Shown here in pieces: positions 1 to 7,651 of a stretch of DNA of 14,607 nt; the stretch's first letter is position 1; each line of letters starts with the position of its first letter. The stretch comes from Dermatophilaceae bacterium (GTDB lineage: Bacteria > Actinomycetota > Actinomycetes > Actinomycetales > Dermatophilaceae), in assembly GCA_013361975.1 (NCBI GenBank), contig JABFXB010000016.1:1-14607 (forward strand). Reading direction: 5' to 3'. The translations under genes were made by a program, and so were the position numbers. The notes under the pieces are model-generated. The model did no database searches. It saw nothing but the letters and a program-made list of their open reading frames with translations, and was not told where the DNA came from.

Positions 1-1
1 G

Positions 2-673
2 GCAGGCTCGGCCGGCGCGGCAGGCACGGCGCCGTCGCGCGGGCCGTCCCCCCGCCCAGGACCCACCGGGACCACCCGTTCGGGTGACGGGCGCCGCTCG
101 CGCACAAGGGTTCTCGCCGCTGTGGTGGCACTGTTGCTGCTGGCAGGCGCCGTCGCGTTCCTCCTCTCCCGCAACACCGACACGTCCGGTGGCACGGCCG
201 CGCCTCCGTCGTCCGGTGCCACCTCCTCCTCGAAGCCGAAGCCGACACCGTCGACGTCACGCAGCAGCTCGCCGCCGACACGGACCGCCACGGCACCCAC
301 GACACCGACCCCGCCGCCGGCCACCACCGCACCGGCCGCCGCACCGGCCACGCCGCAGGAGCTCGAGCGGGCGGTGCGCGACTACTACGCGCTGCTGCCC
401 GACGACCGCGACGCCGGCTGGAAGCGGCTCTCCCCGCGGTACCAGCAGACCACGGCCACGGACCGCGAGACCTACGACGCCTTCTGGAAGTCCGTCGACA
501 AGGTGAGCACCCACCAGGTCCGGGGCAGCGCCCCCGACTCGGTGACCGCGACCGTGCGCTACGAGTTCACCGACGGCCGCCGCGTCGAGGAGGTCACGTC
601 CTTCACCCTCGTGCGCGACGGGGACGCGCTGCTCATCGACACCTCGACCGTCAGGTCGAGCCGCCCCGCGTGA
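2..673 (+). CDS. C-terminal part of a single-pass membrane protein, probable Ser/Thr protein kinase (5' end outside the window)
   Basis: The reading frame is open from base 2 of the window, so the start lies upstream. The visible part begins with an Ala/Gly/Pro/Arg-rich stretch that ends in basic residues. One transmembrane helix follows (about bases 110-169, rich in Val, Leu and Ala). Next comes a long Ser/Thr/Pro linker (about bases 170-350) and a folded domain of about 105 residues. That domain starts with a helix containing DYYALLP and continues with alternating strands (TATVRYEF, TSFTLV), which resembles the small NTF2-like folds seen outside the membrane. This order, inside-positive juxtamembrane, helix, Thr/Pro linker and small extracellular domain, is typical of actinobacterial PknB-type kinases. 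The catalytic domain is not in the window, so the kinase call is an inference. It could be another anchored sensor protein. Confidence 0.6.
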   Translation, partial: AGSAGAAGTAPSRGPSPRPGPTGTTRSGDGRRSRTRVLAAVVALLLLAGAVAFLLSRNTDTSGGTAAPPSSGATSSSKPKPTPSTSRSSSPPTRTATAPTTPTPPPATTAPAAAPATPQELERAVRDYYALLPDDRDAGWKRLSPRYQQTTATDRETYDAFWKSVDKVSTHQVRGSAPDSVTATVRYEFTDGRRVEEVTSFTLVRDGDALLIDTSTVRSSRPA

Positions 674-721
674 CCGGTGCGGCCGGCATACGGCGCGGTG
701 CACCTCGCCCGCGGCGCACGC

Positions 722-762
722 CGGAGGTGCCCCGGGTCGGTCTGGGACCCGGGGCACCTCCG
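722..762. terminator. Strong hairpin between convergent genes, probable bidirectional terminator
   Basis: A perfect 17-bp inverted repeat (arms 722-738 and 746-762, 7-nt loop) lies 48 bases after the stop of the upstream plus-strand gene and 49 bases before the stop of the convergent peroxidase gene. The plus-strand side is followed by the pyrimidine-rich TCTGCTCT, but neither side has a real U tract, which is common in high-GC actinobacteria. It could stop transcripts from both sides. Confidence 0.75.
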
Positions 763-811
763 TCTGCTCTGCCGGGGTGCGAGCCCTACCGCAGCGGGGC
801 CGCCACCCGGT

Positions 812-2290
812 TCACCGGGCCGTCACGAGGTTCGACCTCGCCGACGACGCGCCGGTGCCGGCGGCGTTCGTCGCCTGCACGCTGAACCGGTAGCTGCCGG
901 CCGGCAGGGTCATCACCCGGGTGCGGAGCGTCGGCCCCACCACCACCACGGTCGGCGCGCCGACCACGGTGGTGCCATTGGCTGCCATGCGGAAGGCCGA
1001 CACCCGGTAACCGGTGATCGGTGAACCGCCCGTGGAGGCCGGGGCCGACCAGTTCGCCGTGGCCGTGACGGTGCCACCCGCGACGCCGGAGGCGGCGGTC
1101 CGGATGACCGGTGCTCCCGGCACCGTCCTCGGCGTCGCCGTGACGGCTGCCGACAGTGCTCCGGTGCCGAGCGCGTTGACCGCCCGGACGCGGAACGTGT
1201 AGGCCAACCCGTTGGAGATGCCCGTGACCGCGAACGACGTGGGAGCGCCGGTGGTCGTGACGGTGCCGACGTTGATCGTGCCGCGCGTGATCACGATCTG
1301 GTATCGCAGGATTGCTGACCCGCCGTTGGCGGGAGCGGCCCACCGCACCGTGACCACGTTCGGTCCCGGAGTGGCCGTCACGCCGGTCGGCGTGCCGGGC
1401 AGCCCCTGCGGGGTGACCGGCGCGGCCGCGACCGCCGGACCTGCACCGGTCCCGTTGACCGCGTTGACCGACAGCGTGTAGCTGGTGCCGATCGACAGGC
1501 CGGTCTGCGTGCTGCTCGTGGCCGTCGGGGCGATCCCGGAGACCGTGCGCACCACGGTGGTGCCTGCCCTGACCACGACGGTGTAGCTCGTGACCGGGGC
1601 GCTGCCGTTGGGCGTCGGAGCCGCCCAGCTGATGGTCGCCGCGCCCGTCGTCGTCGCACCGGAGGTGGCCGTCGCGGTCACGTTCCCGGGTGCGCCTGGG
1701 ACGCCGCCGACCGGTGTGACCGTGTTCGACGCCACGGCGGTGCTGGGGCCGAACGCGTTCACCGCGCTGACGGTGAACGAGTATGCCGTGCCGTTCGTCA
1801 AGCCGGTCTGCGTGCTGGTCCTGGCGGCCGGGAGGATCCCCGCGACCGTGCGCACGACCGTGCCGCCGCTGCGCACGACGAGCGTGTAGCCCGTGATGGC
1901 CGAGCCACCGTTGCTCGCCGGCGCGGCCCAGCTGACCGTCGCCTGGCCGTTGCCGGCGGTGGCGGTGACTCCGGTCGGGGCTCCGGACAGACCCCGCGGC
2001 GTGACCGCGTTGGAGGTGCCTTCGGGGCCGCCGCCCAGGGCGGTGTTGGCGCTCACCGACAGGGTGACGGTGGTGCCGTTGTCCAGTCCCGTGACCGTCT
2101 GGCTGGTGGCCGTGGCCGGGATGCCGGTGATGGTCTGCACCACCGCGGTGCCGGCCCGCACGACCACCGTGAAGCTGGTGACCGGGGAGGCCGTGGCGTC
2201 CGGGGCCGTCCACGTCACCGTGGCGGTTCCCGTGGTGGTGGCACCCGACGACGCCGTCGCCACGAGGTTCGTCGGAGCGTTCGGCACCCG
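812..2290 (-). repeat. Five tandem fibronectin type III modules at the peroxidase C-terminus
   Basis: Each module of about 97 residues starts with a proline/alanine segment (VPNAP, LSGAP, VPGAP, LPGTP, VPGAP). It then carries a conserved Trp (TW or SW, VRW, NWSAP), a Tyr/Phe-Thr/Arg-Val strand and a closing NxxG(x)G loop. Approximate module starts are bases 2290, 1995, 1708, 1405 and 1126. The modules are related but clearly diverged at DNA level. They probably act as spacers or bind surface or polymer partners. Confidence 0.85.
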
Positions 2291-5200
2291 CAGCGGGACC
2301 GTCTGGTCGGAGAACTTCAGCAGCTCGATGTTGCGCAGGGTGTCGACGCCGTCATCGACCTTCTGCCCGACGACGTTCGGACCGGTCTGGGCGACGCGGA
2401 CGCTCGCGAGCGTCGAGCCCGAAGCTGCGACCGACGTGATGCTGTAGTTGGACAGCGGCCCGCTGAAGACGGCGGTGTCGCAGTTGACAGACGTGGCCGT
2501 CGGAGCCGGCGCTGTGGTCGAGCAGTCCGGCGGCGCCGAGTCTGCGGTGATCTCACGGACCGCCACGAGGTTGCCCGGGTCGACGAGACCGGCGAAGACC
2601 GCCTGCTGCAGGGTCATGCCGGCCGTGCCCGGACCGAAGTCCCCGGTCTTGGCCGTGCGCTCCATCAGGTCGGTGGAACCGATCTCGGCACCGGCGGCGT
2701 TGCGGACGCTGATCCGCACCGACAGGGCCTTGTCGCCGTCGATGATGTCGTCGGCCCCGCGTCCCTCGATGGTGTCGTTGCCGGCGCCACCGATGAGGAT
2801 GTCGCCGTCGCCCCAGACCGGGCCGGTCACCGGGCAGAAGCCGGCGGCCGAGGATGCGATGACCGGTGCCGGATCGCTCGTCAGGGGCGGCATGAGCGCA
2901 CGCAAACCGGCGATCCGGTCCACACCCGCGTTGTCCAGGACGTCACAGCCTGCGAAGCCTGCACCGCCGATGGTGATCGGCGCCTTGCTGGTGCCCTTGA
3001 TGACGTCGTCGAAGGCGGAGCCGGAGTCCGCCTCGGTCTCCTGCCAGCGGTCACGGTTGACGACCACCTGGATCGGCAGGCCGACGAGGTTGTTGTTGAT
3101 CTCCATGTCATCGTTGCCGCCCACCGTGTCGTACTGGTGGAAGGCCCAGTCGAAGCCTGCGGCTCCGGCGTTGCGGTCGATGGCCGCGTTCTGCGCCATG
3201 AGGTCGTCTCCGCCCTCGGCGTCGTAGTCGTTCTCACCGGGCTGCCCGATGAAGATGTCGTTGCCCGGCTGCGTCTGGCCCGGGTCGTCGAAGAAGGGTG
3301 CGCCGTGGTCGCCCTGGAGCAGGTCCTGCCCCGAGCCACCCTCGATCCAGTCGTCGCCACCGTCACCGAAGACGGCGTCGGCGCCCTGGCCGGCGATGAT
3401 GAAGTCGTTGCCGGGGCCGGCGAACGTCTCGTTGTCGTTGGCGCCGCCGTTGATGAAGTCCTGGCCGTCGCCACCCATGAAGATGTCGTCGCCGATTCCT
3501 CCGTCGAGGGCGTCGTTGCCGGGGCCACCCTTCTCGACGTCGGCACCGCTGAGGTCGGTGATGATGTCGTTGCCCTCGCCGCCGAGCGCCACGTCGTCTC
3601 CACCACCACCCTCGATGATGTCGTTGCCCGGACCGCCCCAGAAGGTGTCGTTGTCGTTGCCGCCGAAGATCCGGTCGACGCCCCCGGTGCCGTTGTAGAC
3701 GCTCTGGCCGTTGATGCCGGACGGGTTGACGCTGTTGAACTGGCGGTACTGGATGGTGCCGTTCGGCTGCTTGAGCAGCAGCAGGTTCTCGTCACAGTTG
3801 GTCGTGCCGGGGTCGTCCTTGACCGAGCCCGCGCCGGTGATGCTGGCCGGATAGGTCGTCGTGGCGGGCCGCACGAGCGTGTTCGGGGAGCTCGACGGGT
3901 CGTTGAGGAAGGACATCTGGAACTTGCAGTCGGCCGTGGCGAAGGCGTCGGCCTTGAGCGAGTTCGTGCCGTCGGTGTTGCGCTGGATCATCTCGGAGAA
4001 GCTGTTGCCCTCCAGCTGGGTGCGCAGGTTCATGCCCGGCGTGCGGTTGAGGTAGTACAGCCGGTCGAAGTCCTGCAGGTTCTCCATGGTGGTCTGGAAC
4101 ACGTAGTTGTGCGTGCTCCCCAGCAGGCCGCCGAAGTTGTTCGTCACCTCGGCGAGTCCGCCGACCCACAGGTCGACGTTGTCCAGGCCGGTCGTCGTCA
4201 CGCCGCTCGCAGGCGTCGCCCACGTGCCGGTGCTGAACATGAAGTCGGCGGCGTCTGCGGGAGGTACTGCGCCTGCCGGCGGGTCGACGATGAGCTGGGC
4301 CGCGGCCCGCTTGGCGGCGACCGTGGTCACGTCGTCGCTGTTGCCCGGGATGCCGTCGGGCCCCGAGTCGCGGATCGTCGGGTGCGTGCCGTACGCGGCG
4401 ACGAAGTTGACGAGGGACTCCGGGTGCTTGAGGTGCTGCCCGTAGTCCGACCAGCTGGTGTAGGGCGCGAGCTGGCCGTCGTTCGTCTGGGCGAAGATCT
4501 GACGCCGCACGTCGTTGAGCGGCGGGATGCCCTCGGAACGAGCTCGTGTCATGTTGATCGCCGCGAGGTCGAGCGGGAGCCCGAGCAGGTTGTTGCGCAG
4601 CGTCTCGGTGACGAACTCGTCGAGCTCGTTGCCGACCTGGTCGGCCGAGCCCATGACGATCTGGCCCGCCGCCTGCTGCGGTGTCAACGTGCCGGTGATG
4701 CCCTCGCCCCCGCCGTTGTAGTACTCGGGCGGGTTCAGGAAGGCCGTCAGCAGCGGGATGCTGTTGTCCGCCCCGGTGACGACGTTCTTGCGAGCGACGT
4801 CGTCGTCGAGCATGGAGTGCCCGAACCGGTAGACGGCGTGGGCGAACTCGGCCGGGATCGCAGCGTTGATGTCCGGGTTGTAGACGTGGAACGGCCGGAT
4901 CAACGGCTGCATCTTGCGCCCGAACTCCTCGAAGACGAGGTGCTGGTACTCCATCTCGGTCACGAACCGGGCAGCTTGGAACAGGCGCTCGCCGTTCCAG
5001 CCGGCAGCACCGGCAGCACTCTTCCACTCGGCGAGTGCAGCGACGCCCGACGCCGTCGTGTCGTTCGTCAGGGTGGTCTTGATGTCGTCGACGAGGCGGT
5101 CGTGCTCGGAGTGGAAGATCTGGTGGATCGCGCTCAGGGCGATGTTCTCGTTGCAGCGGCCGTCACCACAGGCGAAGTGCATGTCGAGCATCTCGTCGTC

Positions 5201-6784
5201 GTAGGTGCCGGCCGGCTGGTGGGCGAAGTCGGCAGACGGGACCGCGTCGGCGTCGGGCTGAGGAGCAACGGGCGGCGTTGCCGGGTTGTGGTCGGTGTCG
5301 ACCGGGCTCGGGTCGGCGTTGTGCGCGATGTCCGTGAGGAACGGCGTGTCGAAGTGCAGGACGTTCGCCGGGACGGGCACCGGTGCTGCGAGGTTGCCTT
5401 CCACCAGACCGGTGGCCGTGACGTACTGCGGAAGTCCCCGCGCGGGGCCCGGGATGAACTTGCCATAGGGGTCCGTCGCGATCATCGGGACGTTCGTCAC
5501 GTCGGCGTCCACGAGCTGCAGGCCGAGCATCGAGGCTGCCTGCTGCTTGACCGACTTCCAGGTGCCGATGCCGTCGCGCCCGTCGGGCGAGCCGGCGTAC
5601 TGCCCACCGGCCGGCAGGCCGCCGAGGAGCTTGCCGGTCGAGACCGGGCGCCCGTCGGCGTTCAGCACGTACTCGCGCAGGAAGACCTGGTGCGAGGGGT
5701 GCGAGGTGTACGTCTGGCTCTGGTCGACCCAGGGCGAGTCGGTGTTGTTGGCGTCCTGGACGTCGTCCGCCGTGCCGAGCTTCCCATCGGGACCCGGCTG
5801 GTTCTGACCACGCGTCAGCACCATGAACGCCTGGCTCGCGGGCACCTCGTCGCCGGTGCCCGGCTTGCCGTCCGGGCCGAGCGTGCGCAGCGGGTCGTCG
5901 GCCCGCAGCGGCACGAAGACGGTGCCCCCGCTCTTGACGGTCTGGTCGACGCCGTGGTCGAAGAACTGGCCGAAGAACGTGAAGAGCGCGTTGTACGGCG
6001 GCGACAGGCCGACGTCAGTGGTGACGTTCGGGATGAACAGCGTGTGGTGTGAGGGCACGCAGCCGGCCGGCACGCCCGCGACCGGAGGGTTCGCCGTGGG
6101 GTCGGGGTCGGTCGTGCACGGGAAGATCCCCGGGTTGCCCTGGGTGCGCACGGGGAACCCGGCGGCGCGGACGGCTGCCGGGTTGGTGGAGGTCTGGTCG
6201 ACGATGAGGTTGCTGATGAGGCGGGGCTGCGTGTCGATGACGACGTTGTTCGCGAGCTTCTGCGCGTAGCTCGTCGGCCCGGGAGGACCGACGGGGAAGG
6301 ACGCGTCGATCGGCTCGGCGGGACGGAACTTCGCGGTCGTCAGCCGCGGGAACGGTTGGTCGGCGGCGGCGAACTTCTCCCGTCCCGGGAAGAGGTTGTT
6401 GCAGGACCCGTCGACCGTGCGCAGTCCGTACGCGGAGAGCCGGTCGGGGATCTGGTCAGGGCCGGGCCCCACGAGGGTGCCACACGGGTTGTCGGCCGTG
6501 AGGGTGGCAGCGTGCCGCTCGGCGATCTTGATCTGCTTGAGGATGAAGGCCAGGTCCGAGGGGGTCACCGTGAAACCCTGTCCGACCGGCGCCACCGCGG
6601 CGTTCGCCACCAGCGAGGCCGACGGGGCGAGCATCGCCATCGGGATGGCGATCGCCGCTCCTGCGGCGACGCGACGCAAGCGCGTCGCCACCGTGGGGTG
6701 CCATGCCGCGCCGACATGTCGGCGCACGCGCCAGAGGGACCCTGTCTTCGGCACTCCGGATGACCTGCCAGTGATCCAGTTCAT
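812..6784 (-). CDS. Secreted animal-type haem peroxidase with RTX calcium-binding repeats and five fibronectin type III domains
   Basis: This 1990-residue protein begins with a long basic N-region and a hydrophobic stretch (about residues 38-60), with likely cleavage near Ala-Asn-Ala/Ala-Val-Ala. The peroxidase domain spans about residues 65-950. It has the distal motif GQFFDHG (Gln273, Asp276, His277), catalytic Arg543 in GDGRCNEN with Glu546, proximal His656 in YRFGHS, and Asn744/Arg747 in INMTR. These match the Gln, Asp, His, Arg, Glu, His and Asn-x-x-Arg of myeloperoxidase. RTX nonapeptides of GGxGxDxxx type occupy about 1032-1165, with a shorter set near 1320-1350. Five FnIII modules of about 97 residues run from about 1499 to the end. 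No membrane anchor or LPXTG motif follows. The family oxidises halides or organic substrates with H2O2; the substrate here is unknown. The start at 6784 was chosen because the signal peptide follows it and AGGG precedes it; the frame stays open to 7120, but that extension is Arg/Pro/Ser-rich and unlike a protein. It resembles the bacterial 'peroxicin' group. Confidence 0.93.
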   Translation of the reverse strand: MNWITGRSSGVPKTGSLWRVRRHVGAAWHPTVATRLRRVAAGAAIAIPMAMLAPSASLVANAAVAPVGQGFTVTPSDLAFILKQIKIAERHAATLTADNPCGTLVGPGPDQIPDRLSAYGLRTVDGSCNNLFPGREKFAAADQPFPRLTTAKFRPAEPIDASFPVGPPGPTSYAQKLANNVVIDTQPRLISNLIVDQTSTNPAAVRAAGFPVRTQGNPGIFPCTTDPDPTANPPVAGVPAGCVPSHHTLFIPNVTTDVGLSPPYNALFTFFGQFFDHGVDQTVKSGGTVFVPLRADDPLRTLGPDGKPGTGDEVPASQAFMVLTRGQNQPGPDGKLGTADDVQDANNTDSPWVDQSQTYTSHPSHQVFLREYVLNADGRPVSTGKLLGGLPAGGQYAGSPDGRDGIGTWKSVKQQAASMLGLQLVDADVTNVPMIATDPYGKFIPGPARGLPQYVTATGLVEGNLAAPVPVPANVLHFDTPFLTDIAHNADPSPVDTDHNPATPPVAPQPDADAVPSADFAHQPAGTYDDEMLDMHFACGDGRCNENIALSAIHQIFHSEHDRLVDDIKTTLTNDTTASGVAALAEWKSAAGAAGWNGERLFQAARFVTEMEYQHLVFEEFGRKMQPLIRPFHVYNPDINAAIPAEFAHAVYRFGHSMLDDDVARKNVVTGADNSIPLLTAFLNPPEYYNGGGEGITGTLTPQQAAGQIVMGSADQVGNELDEFVTETLRNNLLGLPLDLAAINMTRARSEGIPPLNDVRRQIFAQTNDGQLAPYTSWSDYGQHLKHPESLVNFVAAYGTHPTIRDSGPDGIPGNSDDVTTVAAKRAAAQLIVDPPAGAVPPADAADFMFSTGTWATPASGVTTTGLDNVDLWVGGLAEVTNNFGGLLGSTHNYVFQTTMENLQDFDRLYYLNRTPGMNLRTQLEGNSFSEMIQRNTDGTNSLKADAFATADCKFQMSFLNDPSSSPNTLVRPATTTYPASITGAGSVKDDPGTTNCDENLLLLKQPNGTIQYRQFNSVNPSGINGQSVYNGTGGVDRIFGGNDNDTFWGGPGNDIIEGGGGDDVALGGEGNDIITDLSGADVEKGGPGNDALDGGIGDDIFMGGDGQDFINGGANDNETFAGPGNDFIIAGQGADAVFGDGGDDWIEGGSGQDLLQGDHGAPFFDDPGQTQPGNDIFIGQPGENDYDAEGGDDLMAQNAAIDRNAGAAGFDWAFHQYDTVGGNDDMEINNNLVGLPIQVVVNRDRWQETEADSGSAFDDVIKGTSKAPITIGGAGFAGCDVLDNAGVDRIAGLRALMPPLTSDPAPVIASSAAGFCPVTGPVWGDGDILIGGAGNDTIEGRGADDIIDGDKALSVRISVRNAAGAEIGSTDLMERTAKTGDFGPGTAGMTLQQAVFAGLVDPGNLVAVREITADSAPPDCSTTAPAPTATSVNCDTAVFSGPLSNYSITSVAASGSTLASVRVAQTGPNVVGQKVDDGVDTLRNIELLKFSDQTVPLRVPNAPTNLVATASSGATTTGTATVTWTAPDATASPVTSFTVVVRAGTAVVQTITGIPATATSQTVTGLDNGTTVTLSVSANTALGGGPEGTSNAVTPRGLSGAPTGVTATAGNGQATVSWAAPASNGGSAITGYTLVVRSGGTVVRTVAGILPAARTSTQTGLTNGTAYSFTVSAVNAFGPSTAVASNTVTPVGGVPGAPGNVTATATSGATTTGAATISWAAPTPNGSAPVTSYTVVVRAGTTVVRTVSGIAPTATSSTQTGLSIGTSYTLSVNAVNGTGAGPAVAAAPVTPQGLPGTPTGVTATPGPNVVTVRWAAPANGGSAILRYQIVITRGTINVGTVTTTGAPTSFAVTGISNGLAYTFRVRAVNALGTGALSAAVTATPRTVPGAPVIRTAASGVAGGTVTATANWSAPASTGGSPITGYRVSAFRMAANGTTVVGAPTVVVVGPTLRTRVMTLPAGSYRFSVQATNAAGTGASSARSNLVTAR
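2730..3690 (-). repeat. RTX-type calcium-binding nonapeptide region of the peroxidase
   Basis: Between about 3690 and 3290 the peroxidase frame encodes roughly eleven tandem glycine/aspartate nonapeptides such as GGPGNDIIE, GGEGNDIIT, GGPGNDALD and GGIGDDIFM. A second short set (GGAGNDTIE, GADDIID) lies near 2820-2730. Between them is a non-repetitive stretch of about 150 residues. In this family the repeats fold into a calcium-filled parallel beta roll. The motifs are clearly visible; calcium binding is inferred from the family. Confidence 0.88.
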
Positions 6785-6791
6785 GGCATCC

Positions 6792-7148
6792 CTATCTCGT
6801 GAGAACTGCTGTGTGGAGTTGCGAGCTGTTGAGGAAAGGCGACCTCGACGCCCTCGAGTGAGGTGCCGTACGCCCGGTGGGCCCGGGTAGGCCGACGGGT
6901 GGGGTTGCCGGCTCAGCGGCGACGGTGGCGTGGAGGCAGATGGCCGACGCCGCGAGCTGGGCCGCGAGCTGGGCCGCGAGCTGGGCCACGAGCTGGGCCA
7001 CGAGCCGCGCCCCCTGCATGCAGGTGTAGGTCTGCGGCTCTGCGCCGCAAGCGGATCCGAGCTCGGCGGCCCACAGCATCGGGACGAGCCCGCGATGTCC
7101 CGCGATCGGTTCGTGCGCACCGACCACGTCGCTCGCCACTGCGCTCAT
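6792..7148 (-). CDS. Possible small protein (118 aa) encoded immediately upstream of the peroxidase
   Basis: This ORF has an ATG at 7148 preceded by a GGGGAGGG purine block, and its TAG stop lies only 7 bases before the peroxidase ATG. Such spacing would allow coupled translation, and the peroxidase AGGG site overlaps the stop. The translation starts MSAVASDVVG. In its middle is a helical stretch built of four AQLA/AQLV-type tetrapeptides, encoded by a 12-bp tandem repeat, flanked by several Cys residues. Third-position GC is high in the first 80 codons and falls afterwards, when the sequence becomes Ser/Pro/Arg-rich and less protein-like. I do not recognise it. It may instead be an untranslated leader of the peroxidase mRNA. 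Confidence 0.33.
   Translation of the reverse strand: MSAVASDVVGAHEPIAGHRGLVPMLWAAELGSACGAEPQTYTCMQGARLVAQLVAQLAAQLAAQLAASAICLHATVAAEPATPPVGLPGPTGRTAPHSRASRSPFLNSSQLHTAVLTR
6954..7001. repeat. 12-bp tandem repeat, four copies
   Basis: Four adjacent copies of GAGCTGGGCCGC or GAGCTGGGCCAC: copies 1 and 2 are identical, copies 3 and 4 differ by one base. A partial fifth copy (GAGC) follows. The period is a multiple of three, so it keeps the minus-strand frame of the candidate small protein and gives repeated AQL(A/V) tetrapeptides. Confidence 0.9.
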
Positions 7149-7651
7149 CGGCCCTCCCCGCCCATGTCGCCCGGACGGCGCCGTCCGGTCAGCCTCGGGG
7201 GTGGCCGAGCCGGGTCGGCTGCTCCCCCGGGGTCCGGGGTGCCGCGCGGAGCGCCACCGAGGACCCACGACGGGGGCTTCGGGTGCGCTGAGTCACGTGC
7301 GGTGGCGTGGCGGTGCCGGGCACCGCCGGACCACCTGCGCGTGACTCCACGGGCTGTTCCTGGAGGAACGGCATGACATGACCCGTCGTCCGCGCGCCTT
7401 CGTGTCCCCCACGGCTGCTTGCGGTCCGGGTGTCGCCCCCGCGACTCGTTCCCCCAGGGAGCCCGAGGCCCCTCTGTCCCCGTTTCCTCCCTTGATGTTG
7501 TCTGCTCAGCAGTGTGCTCCAAGTCCCGTCACGGACGATGGAAAACAAGAAAATTGCTTCGCCTGAGCAGGTCTGGATCCTTTGCGGCAGTGAACAATTC
7601 AGACATCACGGAACAAGATGCCCCCAAGTGGACCGTCCTTGCTACCGGCCC
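7149..7651. other. Non-coding stretch between the peroxidase locus and the ABC permease
   Basis: No convincing gene is seen here. ORFs are open in several frames, but their translations are Arg/Pro/Gly-rich and look like GC-rich shadows. The stretch holds the 18-bp palindrome, a quasi-palindrome at 7309-7327 (GGCGGTGCC, one base, GGCACCGCC) and a small GTTCC-4-GGAAC inverted repeat at 7356-7369. It also has a distinctly AT-richer segment at about 7538-7620. That AT-rich segment is the most likely place for the minus-strand peroxidase promoter, but no clear -35/-10 pair can be assigned. No obvious terminator for the permease gene is visible. Confidence 0.5.
7171..7188. promoter_or_regulatory. 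Perfect 18-bp palindrome upstream of the candidate small ORF
   Basis: CCGGACGGCGCCGTCCGG is identical to its reverse complement over all 18 bases. It lies 23 bases upstream of the ATG at 7148 and about 390 bases upstream of the peroxidase. It has no loop, so it is more readily a protein binding site than an RNA hairpin, although short palindromes made only of G, C and one A/T pair arise more easily in this GC-rich DNA. Confidence 0.4.

Noticed and set aside
3137..6052. Long plus-strand frame of 971 codons opposite the peroxidase
   Set aside because: It is a GC-driven antisense shadow. Its translation is Val/Arg/Glu-rich without domains, while the minus strand encodes an obvious peroxidase.
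6785..7120. Upstream extension of the peroxidase frame to 7120
   Set aside because: The extra 112 residues are Arg/Pro/Ser-rich without a function. The start at 6784 leads directly into a signal peptide.
7240..7300. Possible ydaO-type (cyclic-di-AMP) riboswitch because of GGACCCA followed by GGGTG on the plus strand
   Set aside because: The other conserved blocks, in particular the CCGTCAGCTAACC-like 3' part, are missing in the correct order.
7145..7522. Minus-strand 125-codon frame overlapping the small ORF start by ATGA
   Set aside because: The overlap looks like translational coupling, but the product is Arg/Gly/Pro-rich with poor protein character.
7378..7566. Small plus-strand frame of 62 codons preceded by GGAGG
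   Set aside because: The ribosome site is good, but the product is Pro/Arg-rich and ends inside the AT-rich segment that looks like promoter DNA. No family is recognised and there is no supporting context.
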